Notes: generated by a model not told the origin, from the letters alone. A stretch of 64,000 bases of DNA from Pseudomonas sp. JAI120 (GCF_014207255.1 NZ_JACHCZ010000001.1:360592-424591), one strand, 5' to 3'. Shown: positions 8,325-16,967, numbered from the stretch's first letter. Made by a program: numbers and translations.

Positions 8325-9680
8325 ATGTTCAATACAACACTCAAAACCGAACTGGCGGCCAGGACGGCCGAAGTCACCGAGTACAAAGGACTGATCAGCG
8401 CCCTGGAACGGTCCATGGCAGTGGTCGAATTCGACCTCAACGGCAACGTACTGCGTGCCAACGACAACTTCCTGAAGACACTGGGTTATACCCGCGACCA
8501 ATTGGCGAGCAAATCCCACCGGGACTTTTGCTTGCCGGCGCTGACCAACAGCCCGGCCTACAGCCAGTTCTGGGGTGAGCTTAAGGCCGGTAAGTTTGTG
8601 TCGGGCACTTTTAAGCGGGTGGATGCTCACGGCAAGACCATCTGGCTGGAGGCCAGCTACAACCCGGTGCTGGATGAACGTGGCCAAGTGCTGAAAGTGG
8701 TCAAGTACGCCCTGGATGTCACGAGCAAAGTCGAACAGGAAGCGGCGACCCGCAGCAAACTGGCCGCAGTGGACCGGGCAATGGCAGTGATCGAGTTCGA
8801 CTTGAACGGTCAGGTCCTGGACGCCAACGAGAACTTTCTGCACGTCATGGGCTATACGCTGGCCGAAATCAAAGGCAAACACCACCGCGTGTTTTGCGAA
8901 CCCAGCCTGATCAACAGCAACGAGTACACGGACTTCTGGCGACGCTTGAACAACGGTGAGTTTTTCACCGGGCAATTCAAGCGTCTCGGCAAGCATGGCC
9001 GTGTCGCGTGGCTGGAGGCCAGTTATAACCCGGTCTATGACGGCGAGGGCACGCTGATCAAGATCGTCAAGTTTGCCAGTGACATCACTGAACGCGTGGA
9101 GAAGTTCGAGGAAGACTCCCGCGGTGCCTCCCGGGCCTACCATATTTCCTCCGAGACCGAGCGGTTTGCCGAACATGGCACCCAGGTGATTCATGAAACT
9201 GCCGCCGAAATGCGCCGGATCGCCGAGAACATCGGCGCATCGGCGCGTCTGGTCGGGCAATTGGGTGAGCGCTCCGAGCAAATTACCGCGATCGTCAATA
9301 CCATTCGAGGCATCGCCGACCAGACCAACCTGTTGGCCCTCAACGCGGCCATCGAGGCTGCCCGTGCGGGCGACCAAGGGCGTGGTTTTGCCGTGGTGGC
9401 CGATGAGGTCAGGCAGTTGGCGGGGCGTACCAGCCGCTCTACCGCAGAAATCGCCGAAATGATCGGCATGATCCTGTCGGAAACTCGCGACGCGGTGGCC
9501 AGCATGAGCTCCACCCAAGAGGGCGCGCAACGCGGCGTGAACCTGGCCGACCAGGCGGGTTCGGTGATCCTGCAGATTCGCACCAGCACCAGTGACGCGG
9601 TGCAGGCCGTGAGTATGTTTGCGTCGAAACTCGATGAGTCGGAAGTCATTCCCAAGACGGCCGTCGGCTGGGTAGGCTGA
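8325..9680 (+). CDS. Soluble PAS-PAS methyl-accepting chemotaxis protein (BdlA/Aer-like)
   Basis: A 451-residue cytoplasmic chemoreceptor. Two near-duplicate PAS domains occupy about residues 25-137 and 147-260; each holds an [12 protein letters not shown] / [12 protein letters not shown] strand and a WLEASYNPV segment. A short MCP signalling domain follows, with the conserved hairpin tip [20 protein letters not shown] near residue 330. No transmembrane segment or signal peptide is visible, so it acts in the cytoplasm, probably sensing redox or energy state through bound haem or flavin. The architecture matches P. aeruginosa BdlA (biofilm dispersion), but several paralogues share it, so the symbol is left blank. 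A FliA-type promoter precedes it. Confidence 0.9.
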   Translation: MFNTTLKTELAARTAEVTEYKGLISALERSMAVVEFDLNGNVLRANDNFLKTLGYTRDQLASKSHRDFCLPALTNSPAYSQFWGELKAGKFVSGTFKRVDAHGKTIWLEASYNPVLDERGQVLKVVKYALDVTSKVEQEAATRSKLAAVDRAMAVIEFDLNGQVLDANENFLHVMGYTLAEIKGKHHRVFCEPSLINSNEYTDFWRRLNNGEFFTGQFKRLGKHGRVAWLEASYNPVYDGEGTLIKIVKFASDITERVEKFEEDSRGASRAYHISSETERFAEHGTQVIHETAAEMRRIAENIGASARLVGQLGERSEQITAIVNTIRGIADQTNLLALNAAIEAARAGDQGRGFAVVADEVRQLAGRTSRSTAEIAEMIGMILSETRDAVASMSSTQEGAQRGVNLADQAGSVILQIRTSTSDAVQAVSMFASKLDESEVIPKTAVGWVG

Positions 9681-9693
9681 TCGCGTTTTAGGT

Positions 9694-9720
9694 GTGGAGA
9701 GGGAGCAACTCCCTCTCCAC
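9694..9720. terminator. 12-base perfect hairpin between convergent genes
   Basis: Arms 9694-9705 (GTGGAGAGGGAG) and 9709-9720 pair perfectly around a 3-base loop, in the 49-base space between the convergent chemoreceptor and small-protein genes. There is no T-run on either side, so it is a plausible but non-canonical bidirectional terminator. Confidence 0.55.
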
Positions 9721-9729
9721 AAGGCCTCC

Positions 9730-9918
9730 TTACAGCAAGGTGAACGGGTAGTCGACGATCACCCGCAGCTCATTCAAGTCGCCATCGCGCTGGTCGGCGT
9801 TGGACGACACGATGGCATCACGCACGCGCAACGACAGGTCCGTGACGGAGTCGGCAAACGCCACGGGGCTGATACTGGCGCACACCGCCAACGCCAACAG
9901 GCTCCACTGTTTAATCAT
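9730..9918 (-). CDS. Small secreted/periplasmic protein, function unknown
   Basis: A 62-residue protein that I do not recognise. It begins MIKQWSLLALAVCASISPVAFA, a clear Sec signal peptide with a VAFA-D cleavage site. That leaves a mature peptide of about 40 residues (DSVTDLSLRVRDAIVSSNAD and a C-terminal VIVDYPFTLL). The open frame extends 11 codons further upstream, but only the ATG at 9918 gives a normal signal peptide. It is monocistronic, faces the chemoreceptor gene tail-to-tail across a strong hairpin, and has a long upstream intergenic region containing a possible structured RNA on the opposite strand. Confidence 0.6.
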   Translation of the reverse strand: MIKQWSLLALAVCASISPVAFADSVTDLSLRVRDAIVSSNADQRDGDLNELRVIVDYPFTLL

Positions 9919-10029
9919 GTTATTAACGTCCCCGGAATAATGAATGCGCACAGAAACGCCGCACTGTTTGGCAGGCGTGCACGCTTGTATGGGCAGAGTT
10001 TTAAAGTGAGGTGTTACGGTTTCTTATTG

Positions 10030-10220
10030 TCTTCGGCGGGTTTGTCGAAGCTGACTCCAGGCAGAGTTTGCGCGGCCTGTAGCCCTGCTGGGGATGAAAC
10101 TCGATTAATAAAGCTTCACGGTTTTTAATCGGGCAGGGGAGTAGCGTGGGGCCTGTCTTAGCCGCTCTGCTTCGACAAAATCCTTTGGTTGCCGCCGCAG
10201 ATATTGCGGCGGATTTTTTT
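10030..10220 (+). ncRNA. Candidate structured small RNA, unnamed
   Basis: The 400-base gap between two minus-strand genes carries a plus-strand set of nested complementary segments ending in an intrinsic terminator. TTTGTCGAAGC (10041-10051) pairs with GCTTCGACAAA (10169-10179). Inside it, CCCTGC (10083-10088) pairs with GCAGGG (10133-10138), and within that CGATTAA (10102-10108) pairs with TTAATCG (10125-10131). A GC-rich hairpin with seven Ts follows at 10192-10220. No plus-strand protein gene precedes the terminator after 9680. No known RNA family was recognised and the 5' end is a guess. Confidence 0.45.
10192..10220 (+). terminator. Rho-independent terminator
   Basis: CCGCCGCA (10192-10199), a 5-base loop, TGCGGCGG (10205-10212), then A and seven Ts (10214-10220). 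This is a textbook intrinsic terminator pointing in the plus direction. It lies upstream of no plus-strand gene, which implies a non-coding transcript ending here. Confidence 0.85.
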
Positions 10221-10318
10221 CGTGGGCGGTGTTTCAGTCAGCGGCGTAGTTGAACGCTTACAAGGGCGGAGCGAGCGGTGAATCCAGGGGCGGGAGGAGG
10301 GATTCACCGCTGATGACG

Positions 10319-11188
10319 CTACTCTTTTACATCCATGAACTCTTCAGCCCAAGCCACGTAGCTCTCTGGCAGCGTGTAGGTATGGGTCAGTTCGGTAGCG
10401 CTGAGGTTCGATGTGCTGTGGGTCAACTGGCGCTGGGCACGCAGGCTGTCGTAGGTGGCCTTGATCGCCGCAAAATATGCGCCATGGCCGGCAACTACCA
10501 CGCGCACGCCGAGGCTGGCCAGGCGTTGGGCGTCATGGAGCTTGGGGTTGCCGTAGGTCACCAGCATCAGCGGTACCGTGAGGTTTTCGGCGATCTGTTC
10601 CAGATGCTCGAAGTCGCTGACGCCGACCATGCAAATCCCATCGGCACCGGCCTGCTGATAGGCCAGGGTGCGCTCGATAACCGCTTCGGTCGGCAGCACA
10701 CCGGCGTTGGTGCGGGCGATGATTGCCAGTTCAGGATCTACACGGGCCTCCAGGGCGGCGCGGACCTTGCCGATGCCTTCCTCGATGGAGATCAGGTCGG
10801 TGGATTTACGCCCGAATTGCGCGGGCAGCAGCGTGTCTTCGATGGTGAGCGCGGCGACGCCGGCACGTTCAAGTTCTTCGACGGTACGCATCACGTTAAG
10901 GGCGTTGCCGTAGCCGTGGTCGGCGTCTGCGATGAAAGGCAACTGGGCGACGCGGCCAATCCTTGTTGCCTGTTCGACGAACTCACTCAGCGTGATCAAC
11001 GCAAAATCTGGCGCAGCCAGAACCTGCAGCGAGGCGACGGAGCCGCCCAGGATGCCCACCTCGAAACCCAGGTCAGCGGCGATACGTGCAGACATTGGGT
11101 CGAATACGGAGGCGGTTTCAACGCACACAGGCGTTGCAAGCAGTTCACGGAAGTTGCGGCGCAGGGCTGAGTGGGACTTTTTTGGCAT
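10319..11188 (-). CDS. Oxaloacetate decarboxylase (isocitrate lyase/PEP mutase superfamily)
   Basis: A 289-residue enzyme of the PEP mutase/isocitrate lyase superfamily, very similar to the P. aeruginosa oxaloacetate decarboxylase PA4872 as I recall it. The family stretch [19 protein letters not shown] and the metal-site segment [19 protein letters not shown] are present, as is the [14 protein letters not shown] loop. The enzyme decarboxylates oxaloacetate to pyruvate in the cytoplasm. The chosen start is the ATG at 11188 (MPKKSHSAL), which matches the family length; the codons upstream to 11209 are probably not translated. It is monocistronic, divergent from the universal stress protein gene. 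Confidence 0.88.
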   Translation of the reverse strand: MPKKSHSALRRNFRELLATPVCVETASVFDPMSARIAADLGFEVGILGGSVASLQVLAAPDFALITLSEFVEQATRIGRVAQLPFIADADHGYGNALNVMRTVEELERAGVAALTIEDTLLPAQFGRKSTDLISIEEGIGKVRAALEARVDPELAIIARTNAGVLPTEAVIERTLAYQQAGADGICMVGVSDFEHLEQIAENLTVPLMLVTYGNPKLHDAQRLASLGVRVVVAGHGAYFAAIKATYDSLRAQRQLTHSTSNLSATELTHTYTLPESYVAWAEEFMDVKE

Positions 11189-11336
11189 GATCTTTCCTGG
11201 TTGGGCCATTGTCGACTGACGATCAATGCCTATTCATAGTCGCAGCAGATTAACACGCCGCAAAAAAGAGGATTATGACGTTTGAGCATGGGGTATGCGT
11301 GTAACACATACCCCAGGCCATTTTTGCTGGCTAAAG

Positions 11337-11350
11337 CTGATAAAGATCAA
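11337..11350 (+). promoter_or_regulatory. Predicted ANR/FNR box
   Basis: CTGATAAAGATCAA matches the TTGAT-N4-ATCAA ANR consensus with one mismatch. It is centred about 80 bases upstream of the universal stress protein ATG. A -41.5 placement would put the transcription start near 11385. ANR control of Usp genes under oxygen limitation is established in P. aeruginosa. A separate inverted repeat, GGGGTATG (11290-11297) with CATACCCC (11307-11314), lies further upstream. Confidence 0.65.
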
Positions 11351-11423
11351 CTAGCCGCCGCTGTGCACGGCTCAATCTGGAGGCCCATTCACGGATTGAG
11401 ATGGCCACGTGCCGAGGTGCCCC

Positions 11424-12338
11424 ATGTTGCAGACTCCGCGTTTACTGTTGATTGCCCCTTCCACCATGACCCGCACGCCGGCGTTCGAGCGTGCCGCTGC
11501 GTTGGCACACGCGATGCAACTGCCGCTGCACATCGTCGCGTTTAATTATTTGCAGGCCCTGGCCATCGCCGGCCTGTTCGCGCCGGACCAGATCGATCGC
11601 GCGCGGGAAGGGTACCTGGACACCCATCGACACTGGCTCACCGCACAGGCCGACTCGATGAGCAAGCACGGGCTGGCGGTCACCAGCGAGGTAGTGTGGG
11701 TACATCACCCCTTTGAGGAAATCCTGCATTTCGTCAACGAGATGTCGCTGGCCCTGATTATCAAGGATGCCGAGGACGTACCGGCGTTGAAACGGGTGTT
11801 CTTCACGCCCCTGGACTGGCAGTTGCTGCGCGATTGCCCTGTGCCGGTGCACCTGGTCACCGAGGCACGGCATCCGCTGCCGCGCAAGGTGTTGGCGATC
11901 GTCGATGTGTTGCGCAGCGAGGAGCAGGACCTGGTCTTCAATGACCAGATTGTCGAGGCCGCAGCCAAGCTGGCCTCCCAGTGCAATGCACAACTGGAAC
12001 TACTGCATGTGTACGACTGGGCGGCGGTGTATGCCAAAGACATGGGGTATGGCGCTGTACCCCTGGTTTCCGGGCTCTACGAGGCGCTGAACGAAGCGCA
12101 GCATGAGGCATTCGCCGGTTTGGCGGAACGCCAGGGGATTGCCGTCGAACAACGGCATTTTATCGAAGGGGTGCCGCTGTGGAATATCTGCAACTTTGCG
12201 CATGACCATCAGATCGACGTCATCGTCATGGGCACCGTGCGGCACGCCGGGTTGAACAATCTGCTGGGCACCACCGCCGAAAGCCTCTTGCACAATGCGC
12301 CCTGCAGTATGTGGGCAATCAAACCCCCGCGTGGTTGA
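11424..12338 (+). CDS. Universal stress protein, tandem Usp domains (UspE-like)
   Basis: A 304-residue protein with two Usp domains, the length of UspE-like proteins. The first domain starts at PRLLLIAPSTMTRTPAFERA. The second carries the nucleotide-binding motif of the family near the C-terminus (VIVMGTVRHAGLNNLLGTTAESLLHNAPCSMWAIKPP, given here as the G-2x-G-9x-G(S/T)-type loop around residues 270-290). The ATG at 11424 has a GAGGTG ribosome-binding sequence. An ANR box upstream suggests induction at low oxygen, as for Usp genes that support anaerobic survival in Pseudomonas. A truncated BON-domain gene follows on the same strand. Confidence 0.88.
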   Translation: MLQTPRLLLIAPSTMTRTPAFERAAALAHAMQLPLHIVAFNYLQALAIAGLFAPDQIDRAREGYLDTHRHWLTAQADSMSKHGLAVTSEVVWVHHPFEEILHFVNEMSLALIIKDAEDVPALKRVFFTPLDWQLLRDCPVPVHLVTEARHPLPRKVLAIVDVLRSEEQDLVFNDQIVEAAAKLASQCNAQLELLHVYDWAAVYAKDMGYGAVPLVSGLYEALNEAQHEAFAGLAERQGIAVEQRHFIEGVPLWNICNFAHDHQIDVIVMGTVRHAGLNNLLGTTAESLLHNAPCSMWAIKPPRG

Positions 12339-12538
12339 AGCCGGCCGGCAGTCTTGAGAGGACCTTGGGCTGCAGGTGGCAGCAACACCGAACGCGCCCT
12401 GTATTTGGTTCCTGGCAGCATTTTGGCGATCCGGCAGGCCATTGACCTCGGGATAAGTAATTTCCGACCTGCTGGAGCGTGTCACAACCAGATACGCTTT
12501 GGCTGATCGAGATGTTTGGAATACAGGTGGAGCATTTT

Positions 12539-12838
12539 ATGAATACCGATGAAACGCTTAGACAACGGGTGATGGAAGAACTGAATTGGGACCTGGCATT
12601 GAAAGCCGACCAGATTCTGGTTCAAGTGTCCGACGGCATCGTGACGCTCTCCGGTAACGTCGCCAGCCATGCCGAGCGTTGGCACGCCGAGCAGGCGGTG
12701 GCCCATGTCGTCGGCGTGGTGGAGCATCGCTTTTGCCAGCGGCGGAAAACGCGTAAATCTTGCGCATCAGACTCAGGTAGCACTTTGGGACCCGTGAGCC
12801 AAAACAAGGGTAGAGTGTTCATCACTTTCTGTTCATAG
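12539..12838 (+). pseudogene. Truncated BON-domain protein (OsmY/phospholipid-binding type)
   Basis: The first 60 or so residues are a normal BON domain start: MNTDETLRQRVMEELNWDLA, then a strand IVTLSGNVASHAERWHAE and AVAHVVGVV. BON proteins normally continue with a strand ending in a repeat of the same domain. Here the frame changes after VVGVV into a basic, cysteine-rich tail without similarity (residues 62-99). That points to a frameshift or a junction near 12722. The start at 12539 has an AGGTGGAG ribosome-binding sequence. It probably once formed a stress-response pair with the upstream Usp gene. A short but functional BON protein cannot be excluded. Confidence 0.6.
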
Positions 12839-12918
12839 GGCCTTCGCGTAGTCGCACTGAGCGGTTCCAGCGTCCGGACAGGGCAAAAAAAAACGGTATA
12901 TCAATTGTTAAGTGAAGA

Positions 12919-13596
12919 ATGAATCGTCCGCTGTTTGTTTCTCTGGATGGGCCCAAGGGAACCGGCAAAACCACGCTGTTGGAGGCCGTTACGAAAGCAC
13001 TGAGGACAGATAACAAAAAGGTGATCCGGCTTTGCGAGAGAAAAAGCGATCCCTACCGGGAGGGAACAATGGCGCTTGTTAACCAGCTCGTCAGAAGTCC
13101 CTCTCGGGAGTTGGAACTGCGGGTGTGTGAACGCTTTGCTGACAGCCGTGCCTGGATTTCCCAGCAGGTGCTGGCTAAACAGCCACCAGGCAGCATCATC
13201 CTGATCGATCGCTGGTACCCGTCGGATGCTGCGTTTCGCCGGATAATTCCGTTTGCAGAGATCCTGCAGTTGAACATTGATCGAAACGTGCGAGTGCCAG
13301 ACCTGCATGTCGGGATTGTCACTGCCCCTGAGATTTCATGGGCGAGGGCAGCAACACGACGGCGTGGGCTGAGCAGCACGGTGATCCATAAGCTGGAAGA
13401 ACATAGCGCGTGTACCCAGGCATTCGAGCGAGCGAGTGCAGATCACGGTTGGGTTGTATGTCGTAATGAAGGAACGATCGAAGACGCAACGATGCAGGTG
13501 ATGTCCGCGATCTACAGAGTCCTTGCTTGCGCGTCCCCGGCAGTCATTCTACCGGCCCCGACCTCCATCGATTCCTTGTGCTATCCAGGCTTCTAA
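12919..13596 (+). CDS. Thymidylate kinase-like P-loop protein
   Basis: A 225-residue nucleoside/nucleotide-kinase-like protein. It has a P-loop near the start (LDGPKGTGKTTLLEAV, with GPKGTGKT at residues 11-18). A LIDRWYPSDAAF segment corresponds to the DRY motif of dTMP kinase, but with Trp in place of Tyr. The C-terminal half is divergent, and the lid-like segment ARAATRRRGLSS is present. It is not the housekeeping tmk, which would sit near holB or pilZ. Composition is less GC-rich than its neighbours, which suggests horizontal acquisition. The end overlaps the convergent EAL gene by 48 bases. The substrate is unknown. Confidence 0.7.
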   Translation: MNRPLFVSLDGPKGTGKTTLLEAVTKALRTDNKKVIRLCERKSDPYREGTMALVNQLVRSPSRELELRVCERFADSRAWISQQVLAKQPPGSIILIDRWYPSDAAFRRIIPFAEILQLNIDRNVRVPDLHVGIVTAPEISWARAATRRRGLSSTVIHKLEEHSACTQAFERASADHGWVVCRNEGTIEDATMQVMSAIYRVLACASPAVILPAPTSIDSLCYPGF

Positions 13597-15384
13597 TGCA
13601 TCGGCGCTCATAGGCTTGGCTATCAAATAACCCTGTGCTTCGGAACATCCCCACTGTATTAACAGGTCCAGGATTTCTTGATTTTCTACGCCTTCTGCAA
13701 CCACCTGGTAGCCGAGCCCCTTAGCCAGTCCGATCAGGGTTTTAACCAGTTGCTTGTCATTTTGATTGCTGCCCAGCCCGCTGATCAGAGATTGGTCAAG
13801 CTTGACAGTATTGGCCGGGAGCTCCTTCAAATAAGCCCAGTTGCTGTAGCCGGTGCCAAAGTCATCAACAGCAACCTCTACGCCAAACTTACGGACACGC
13901 TCCAGTTGCCGGATGACTTCTTCAGGGTTGGTCATGAGCATGCTTTCGGTAAACTCAAGTTCAAAGCCAGCGGGGTCCAGGCCGTGCTGTTGAATCTCAT
14001 GGATCATCGCGTCGACGAATTCGGCGCTTTCAAGATCGCTGACGGTAATGTTCATCGCTATCCGCAGGCGCACACCTTGCGCTTTCCAAATAACCGCTTG
14101 CTGGATGATTGCGTTGAGCACCCACAATCCAACAGAGGGTATGAGTGCGGTTTTTTCAGCCAAGGGTATGAATTCAGCAGGGCTGATGGGCCCCAGTAAA
14201 GGATGTGTCCAACGTAATAGTGCTTCTACTGAATGACACCGTCCTGAGGGCAGTTTGATTTTTGGCTGGTACACCAGGCTGAACTGTTTGTCGGCGCTGA
14301 CCGCCTCCGGCAACGAACTCAACAACATGAACGCGCGTTGTTGAGCCGCATCAAAATGGGGTTCATAGCGCGACCATCCCAGCCTGCGGTCACGCGCCTC
14401 ATCCGCAGCGCTGACCACCAGGCGAAGCCAGTCTTGCTGGAGCCCTGAGCTATGAATAGGCAGGACGCCAATCCCAACTTGCATGAGTATGGGGATGGCG
14501 TGGCATTCGACAGGCTTTTTGAAGTCCTTGAGGATGTTTTCACAAATGTGCTCGGCCGTTTGATCCTCCTCAAGGAGGAAACCAAACCGCGTCGGGCTAA
14601 TTTTATAAAGTAGACACTGTGGCGGTAACAGTTTTTGTAGGCGCGCTTTGATTGCCAGGACCAAATCTGTGGCAAAACTGTAACCCAGCGCCTTCACAAT
14701 ATCGTTGAGGAACTTTGGCGAGATGATGTCAACCGCATACGCTTGGCACGCGCTGTGGGTCTTGAGCGCTTGGCGTATATCCTCCTCAAACCGGAGTCGA
14801 TTAAATAACCCTGTGGGTTGGTCGACGAAGTTTCGAGAGCGCATGCTGTGGATGCGCATCATCACCAGTTCAGCAAAACCGCTGAGCATCGCGCTATCAC
14901 GCTCACTCATGGCTGCGCGTGAGACTGTATCAATGATGCACAGGCTTCCCAGCGTAAAACCCTCTTCGGTAATCAGTGGGGTGCCCGTGTAATAACGAAT
15001 ATACGGAGGCCCCGTTACCAGGGAGTTGTCTTTAAAACGGGGATCAAGCGTCGCGTCCAATACCTCCAGCGGGGTGTTATCCAGCGTCGAGTAAGCGCAG
15101 AAGGACACTTCTCGTGGTGTCTGCGTCTCTTTAAGCCCTACACGCGCCTTGAACCATTGCTGATGCTCATCGACGATCGAAATCAGCGCTATGGGTGCGT
15201 TGAAGTAAGCAGAAGTCATCTCGACGATTTTATCGAAGACAGTATCGTACTCGCTGTCAGCTGGACAAAATTTCGCGACCTCTTTAAGCCGTTCAATTTC
15301 ATTCGGCGGAATAGGAGCGCCTGCGCCCATGACAATCCTCGGAGTGGCTGTGTTTATGTGCACGGTATCAGACAGTGCCATCAT
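13549..15384 (-). CDS. GAF-(degenerate GGDEF)-EAL cyclic-di-GMP phosphodiesterase
   Basis: A 611-residue signalling protein. A GAF domain lies at about residues 30-180, a GGDEF-like domain at about 190-340, and an EAL domain at about 360-600. The GGDEF signature is replaced by SPTRFGFLL, so it should not make c-di-GMP. The EAL domain keeps its catalytic residues: VEALLRW, the Asn in AMNITVSD, ELEFTES, VDDFGTGYS, KLDQSLI, VAEGVEN and QGYLIAKP. It should therefore hydrolyse c-di-GMP, controlled by a ligand or partner at the GAF domain. No membrane segment is seen. I chose the first of two adjacent ATGs (15384). A TTG at 15420 extends the frame but lacks a clear ribosome-binding site. Confidence 0.88.
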   Translation of the reverse strand: MMALSDTVHINTATPRIVMGAGAPIPPNEIERLKEVAKFCPADSEYDTVFDKIVEMTSAYFNAPIALISIVDEHQQWFKARVGLKETQTPREVSFCAYSTLDNTPLEVLDATLDPRFKDNSLVTGPPYIRYYTGTPLITEEGFTLGSLCIIDTVSRAAMSERDSAMLSGFAELVMMRIHSMRSRNFVDQPTGLFNRLRFEEDIRQALKTHSACQAYAVDIISPKFLNDIVKALGYSFATDLVLAIKARLQKLLPPQCLLYKISPTRFGFLLEEDQTAEHICENILKDFKKPVECHAIPILMQVGIGVLPIHSSGLQQDWLRLVVSAADEARDRRLGWSRYEPHFDAAQQRAFMLLSSLPEAVSADKQFSLVYQPKIKLPSGRCHSVEALLRWTHPLLGPISPAEFIPLAEKTALIPSVGLWVLNAIIQQAVIWKAQGVRLRIAMNITVSDLESAEFVDAMIHEIQQHGLDPAGFELEFTESMLMTNPEEVIRQLERVRKFGVEVAVDDFGTGYSNWAYLKELPANTVKLDQSLISGLGSNQNDKQLVKTLIGLAKGLGYQVVAEGVENQEILDLLIQWGCSEAQGYLIAKPMSADALEAWIAQGIDGGRGR

Positions 15385-15782
15385 TATGATGTTGTTTTTT
15401 CTATTCCTCTGATAGCTCAACGGTATGCAGGCAGGCGGCCTCTCCTGTGTTGCCGGGAGAGGCGCGTTTTTGGCCTCAGCACTGCGTAGACCACATGGAT
15501 CACACGTTGATTTGCTGTTCAGGGCCGGAAGGGTTGAGCTCCGTCTGTGCGGTGCGCCGCGAGAAATCCACTGCCAGCTAAATATTACTTATGACAGTTT
15601 TAAATCGGCCCAATGTAATTGCAGTTGACGATGACCAGAAGCGAAGGATCGAAGCCTTACCGATGTATTGCAGCGGCAGAGCGGCCGGTGATGCTCGGTT
15701 GATAATATGCATATGCTCTTTTAGTCGTTGATTCTTAATCGGTTTCACTTTCAACTGGCTTCTTTTTGACAGGTGAGAGTTG
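15385..15782. other. 398-base intergenic region between divergent genes
   Basis: This region holds the promoters of the divergent EAL and sarcosine oxidase genes and no convincing coding frame. The notable structure is a hairpin with a T-run at 15438-15471. The part from 15600 to 15770 is comparatively AT-rich, as expected for promoters, but no specific operator was recognised. Confidence 0.6.
15438..15471 (+). terminator. Hairpin followed by T-run upstream of soxA-like gene
   Basis: GCCTCTCC (15438-15445) pairs with GGAGAGGC (15456-15463), followed by GCG and five Ts (15467-15471). In the plus direction it looks like an intrinsic terminator, but no plus-strand gene lies between 13596 and here. 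On the minus strand the same hairpin would lie in the leader of the EAL gene without a T-run. Confidence 0.5.
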
Positions 15783-16967
15783 ATGTCCGAGCGGTGTGAT
15801 GTAGTGGTATTGGGGTTGGGGGCCATGGGGTCCGCTACGGTGTATCAGTTGGCGAAGGCGGGTGCGAATGTTGTTGGTATCGACCGCCATCACCCACCTC
15901 ACAACCTGGGCTCCAGCCATGGCGATACGCGTATTACCCGGCTTTCGGTGGGTGAGGGCGCGCAGTACGTTCCCATTGTGCGCAATTCCCACCGCATCTG
16001 GCGCGAGCTTGAGCAATTGTCAGGGGAGTCGCTGTTCGAACAGTCGGGTCTATTGGTTCTGACTTCGAGTCCCGAGTTTGACCCCAACGATAAAACCGAC
16101 TTCACATTGCGCACCATCGGCCTAGCACAGGCCTATGGCATCGAGCACGACGTTTTATCCGCCGACCAGATTCGCCAGCGCTTTCCACAATTTGCCAACG
16201 TACACGACACTGCCATCGGCTATTTCGAGCCAGGTGGAGGTTTTGTACGTCCTGAACGTTGCATTGATGTGCAGCTCAAGTTGGCCGAGCAACACGGAGC
16301 AATCCTCTACAAAGGCGAAACCGTCACTGGGATTAGCTCGAATGAGCAGGGAGTCCATGTCACTACGAATCTGCGCACGCTCTTTGCAAACAAGCTTGTG
16401 ATTAGCGCCGGCAACTGGAGCGGCGGTTTGCTTGGCGAGCCGTTTGACAGCCTGCTCAGCGTCTACCGGCAGAAGCTGTTCTGGTTCGGGCTGGAGGAGG
16501 GCGCCGAGTTGGTGGGTCACTCACCGACGTTTATCCTCACTCACGGCCGTGGCGACGACAAAATCAACTACGGCTTTCCCGCATTACACGGCGAGGCCAG
16601 CCTGAAAATCGCCACCGCGCAATACCACACTACTTCGTTGCCGCAAACAATGGATCGTACGGTCTCGTCGGCGGAAGAGCGGGACATGTATGAGCACCAG
16701 GTGCGCGGCCGCATCGTCGGTGTTACCTCGAACGTGGTCAAGTCTGCTGTCTGCGCCTACACCGTGACGCCGGATCGCCATTTCATTATCGATGAGCATC
16801 CGTCGTGGCAGCACACCTTGGTGGTGTCCGCCTGTTCCGGTCACGGCTTCAAACATTCCGCCGCGTTGGGCGAGGCGTTTGCACAGTGGTGCATACGCGG
16901 TTCGACCGACTTGGATCTCTCGTCTTTCTCCCTTAAACGCTTCGAGCGCTATCAATCATATTGTTAA
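15783..16967 (+). CDS. FAD-dependent oxidoreductase, monomeric sarcosine oxidase / N-methyltryptophan oxidase family
   Basis: A 394-residue flavoprotein of the MSOX/SolA family, which oxidises N-methyl amino acids with release of formaldehyde and hydrogen peroxide. The N-terminal dinucleotide-binding motif is VVVLGLGAMGSATVYQLAKAG. A second FAD-binding region is IDRHHPPHNLGSSHGDTRI. The segment VVKSAVCAYTVTPDRHFII contains the cysteine that carries the covalent 8-alpha-cysteinyl-FAD in MSOX. The C-terminal SGHGFKHSAALGEAFA is the family's flavin-contacting motif. The length matches the family. The ATG at 15783 follows an AGGTGAGAG ribosome-binding sequence; a TTG one codon earlier is less likely. 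The substrate (sarcosine, pipecolate, methyl-tryptophan) is not resolved. No obvious operon partner. Confidence 0.87.
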   Translation: MSERCDVVVLGLGAMGSATVYQLAKAGANVVGIDRHHPPHNLGSSHGDTRITRLSVGEGAQYVPIVRNSHRIWRELEQLSGESLFEQSGLLVLTSSPEFDPNDKTDFTLRTIGLAQAYGIEHDVLSADQIRQRFPQFANVHDTAIGYFEPGGGFVRPERCIDVQLKLAEQHGAILYKGETVTGISSNEQGVHVTTNLRTLFANKLVISAGNWSGGLLGEPFDSLLSVYRQKLFWFGLEEGAELVGHSPTFILTHGRGDDKINYGFPALHGEASLKIATAQYHTTSLPQTMDRTVSSAEERDMYEHQVRGRIVGVTSNVVKSAVCAYTVTPDRHFIIDEHPSWQHTLVVSACSGHGFKHSAALGEAFAQWCIRGSTDLDLSSFSLKRFERYQSYC

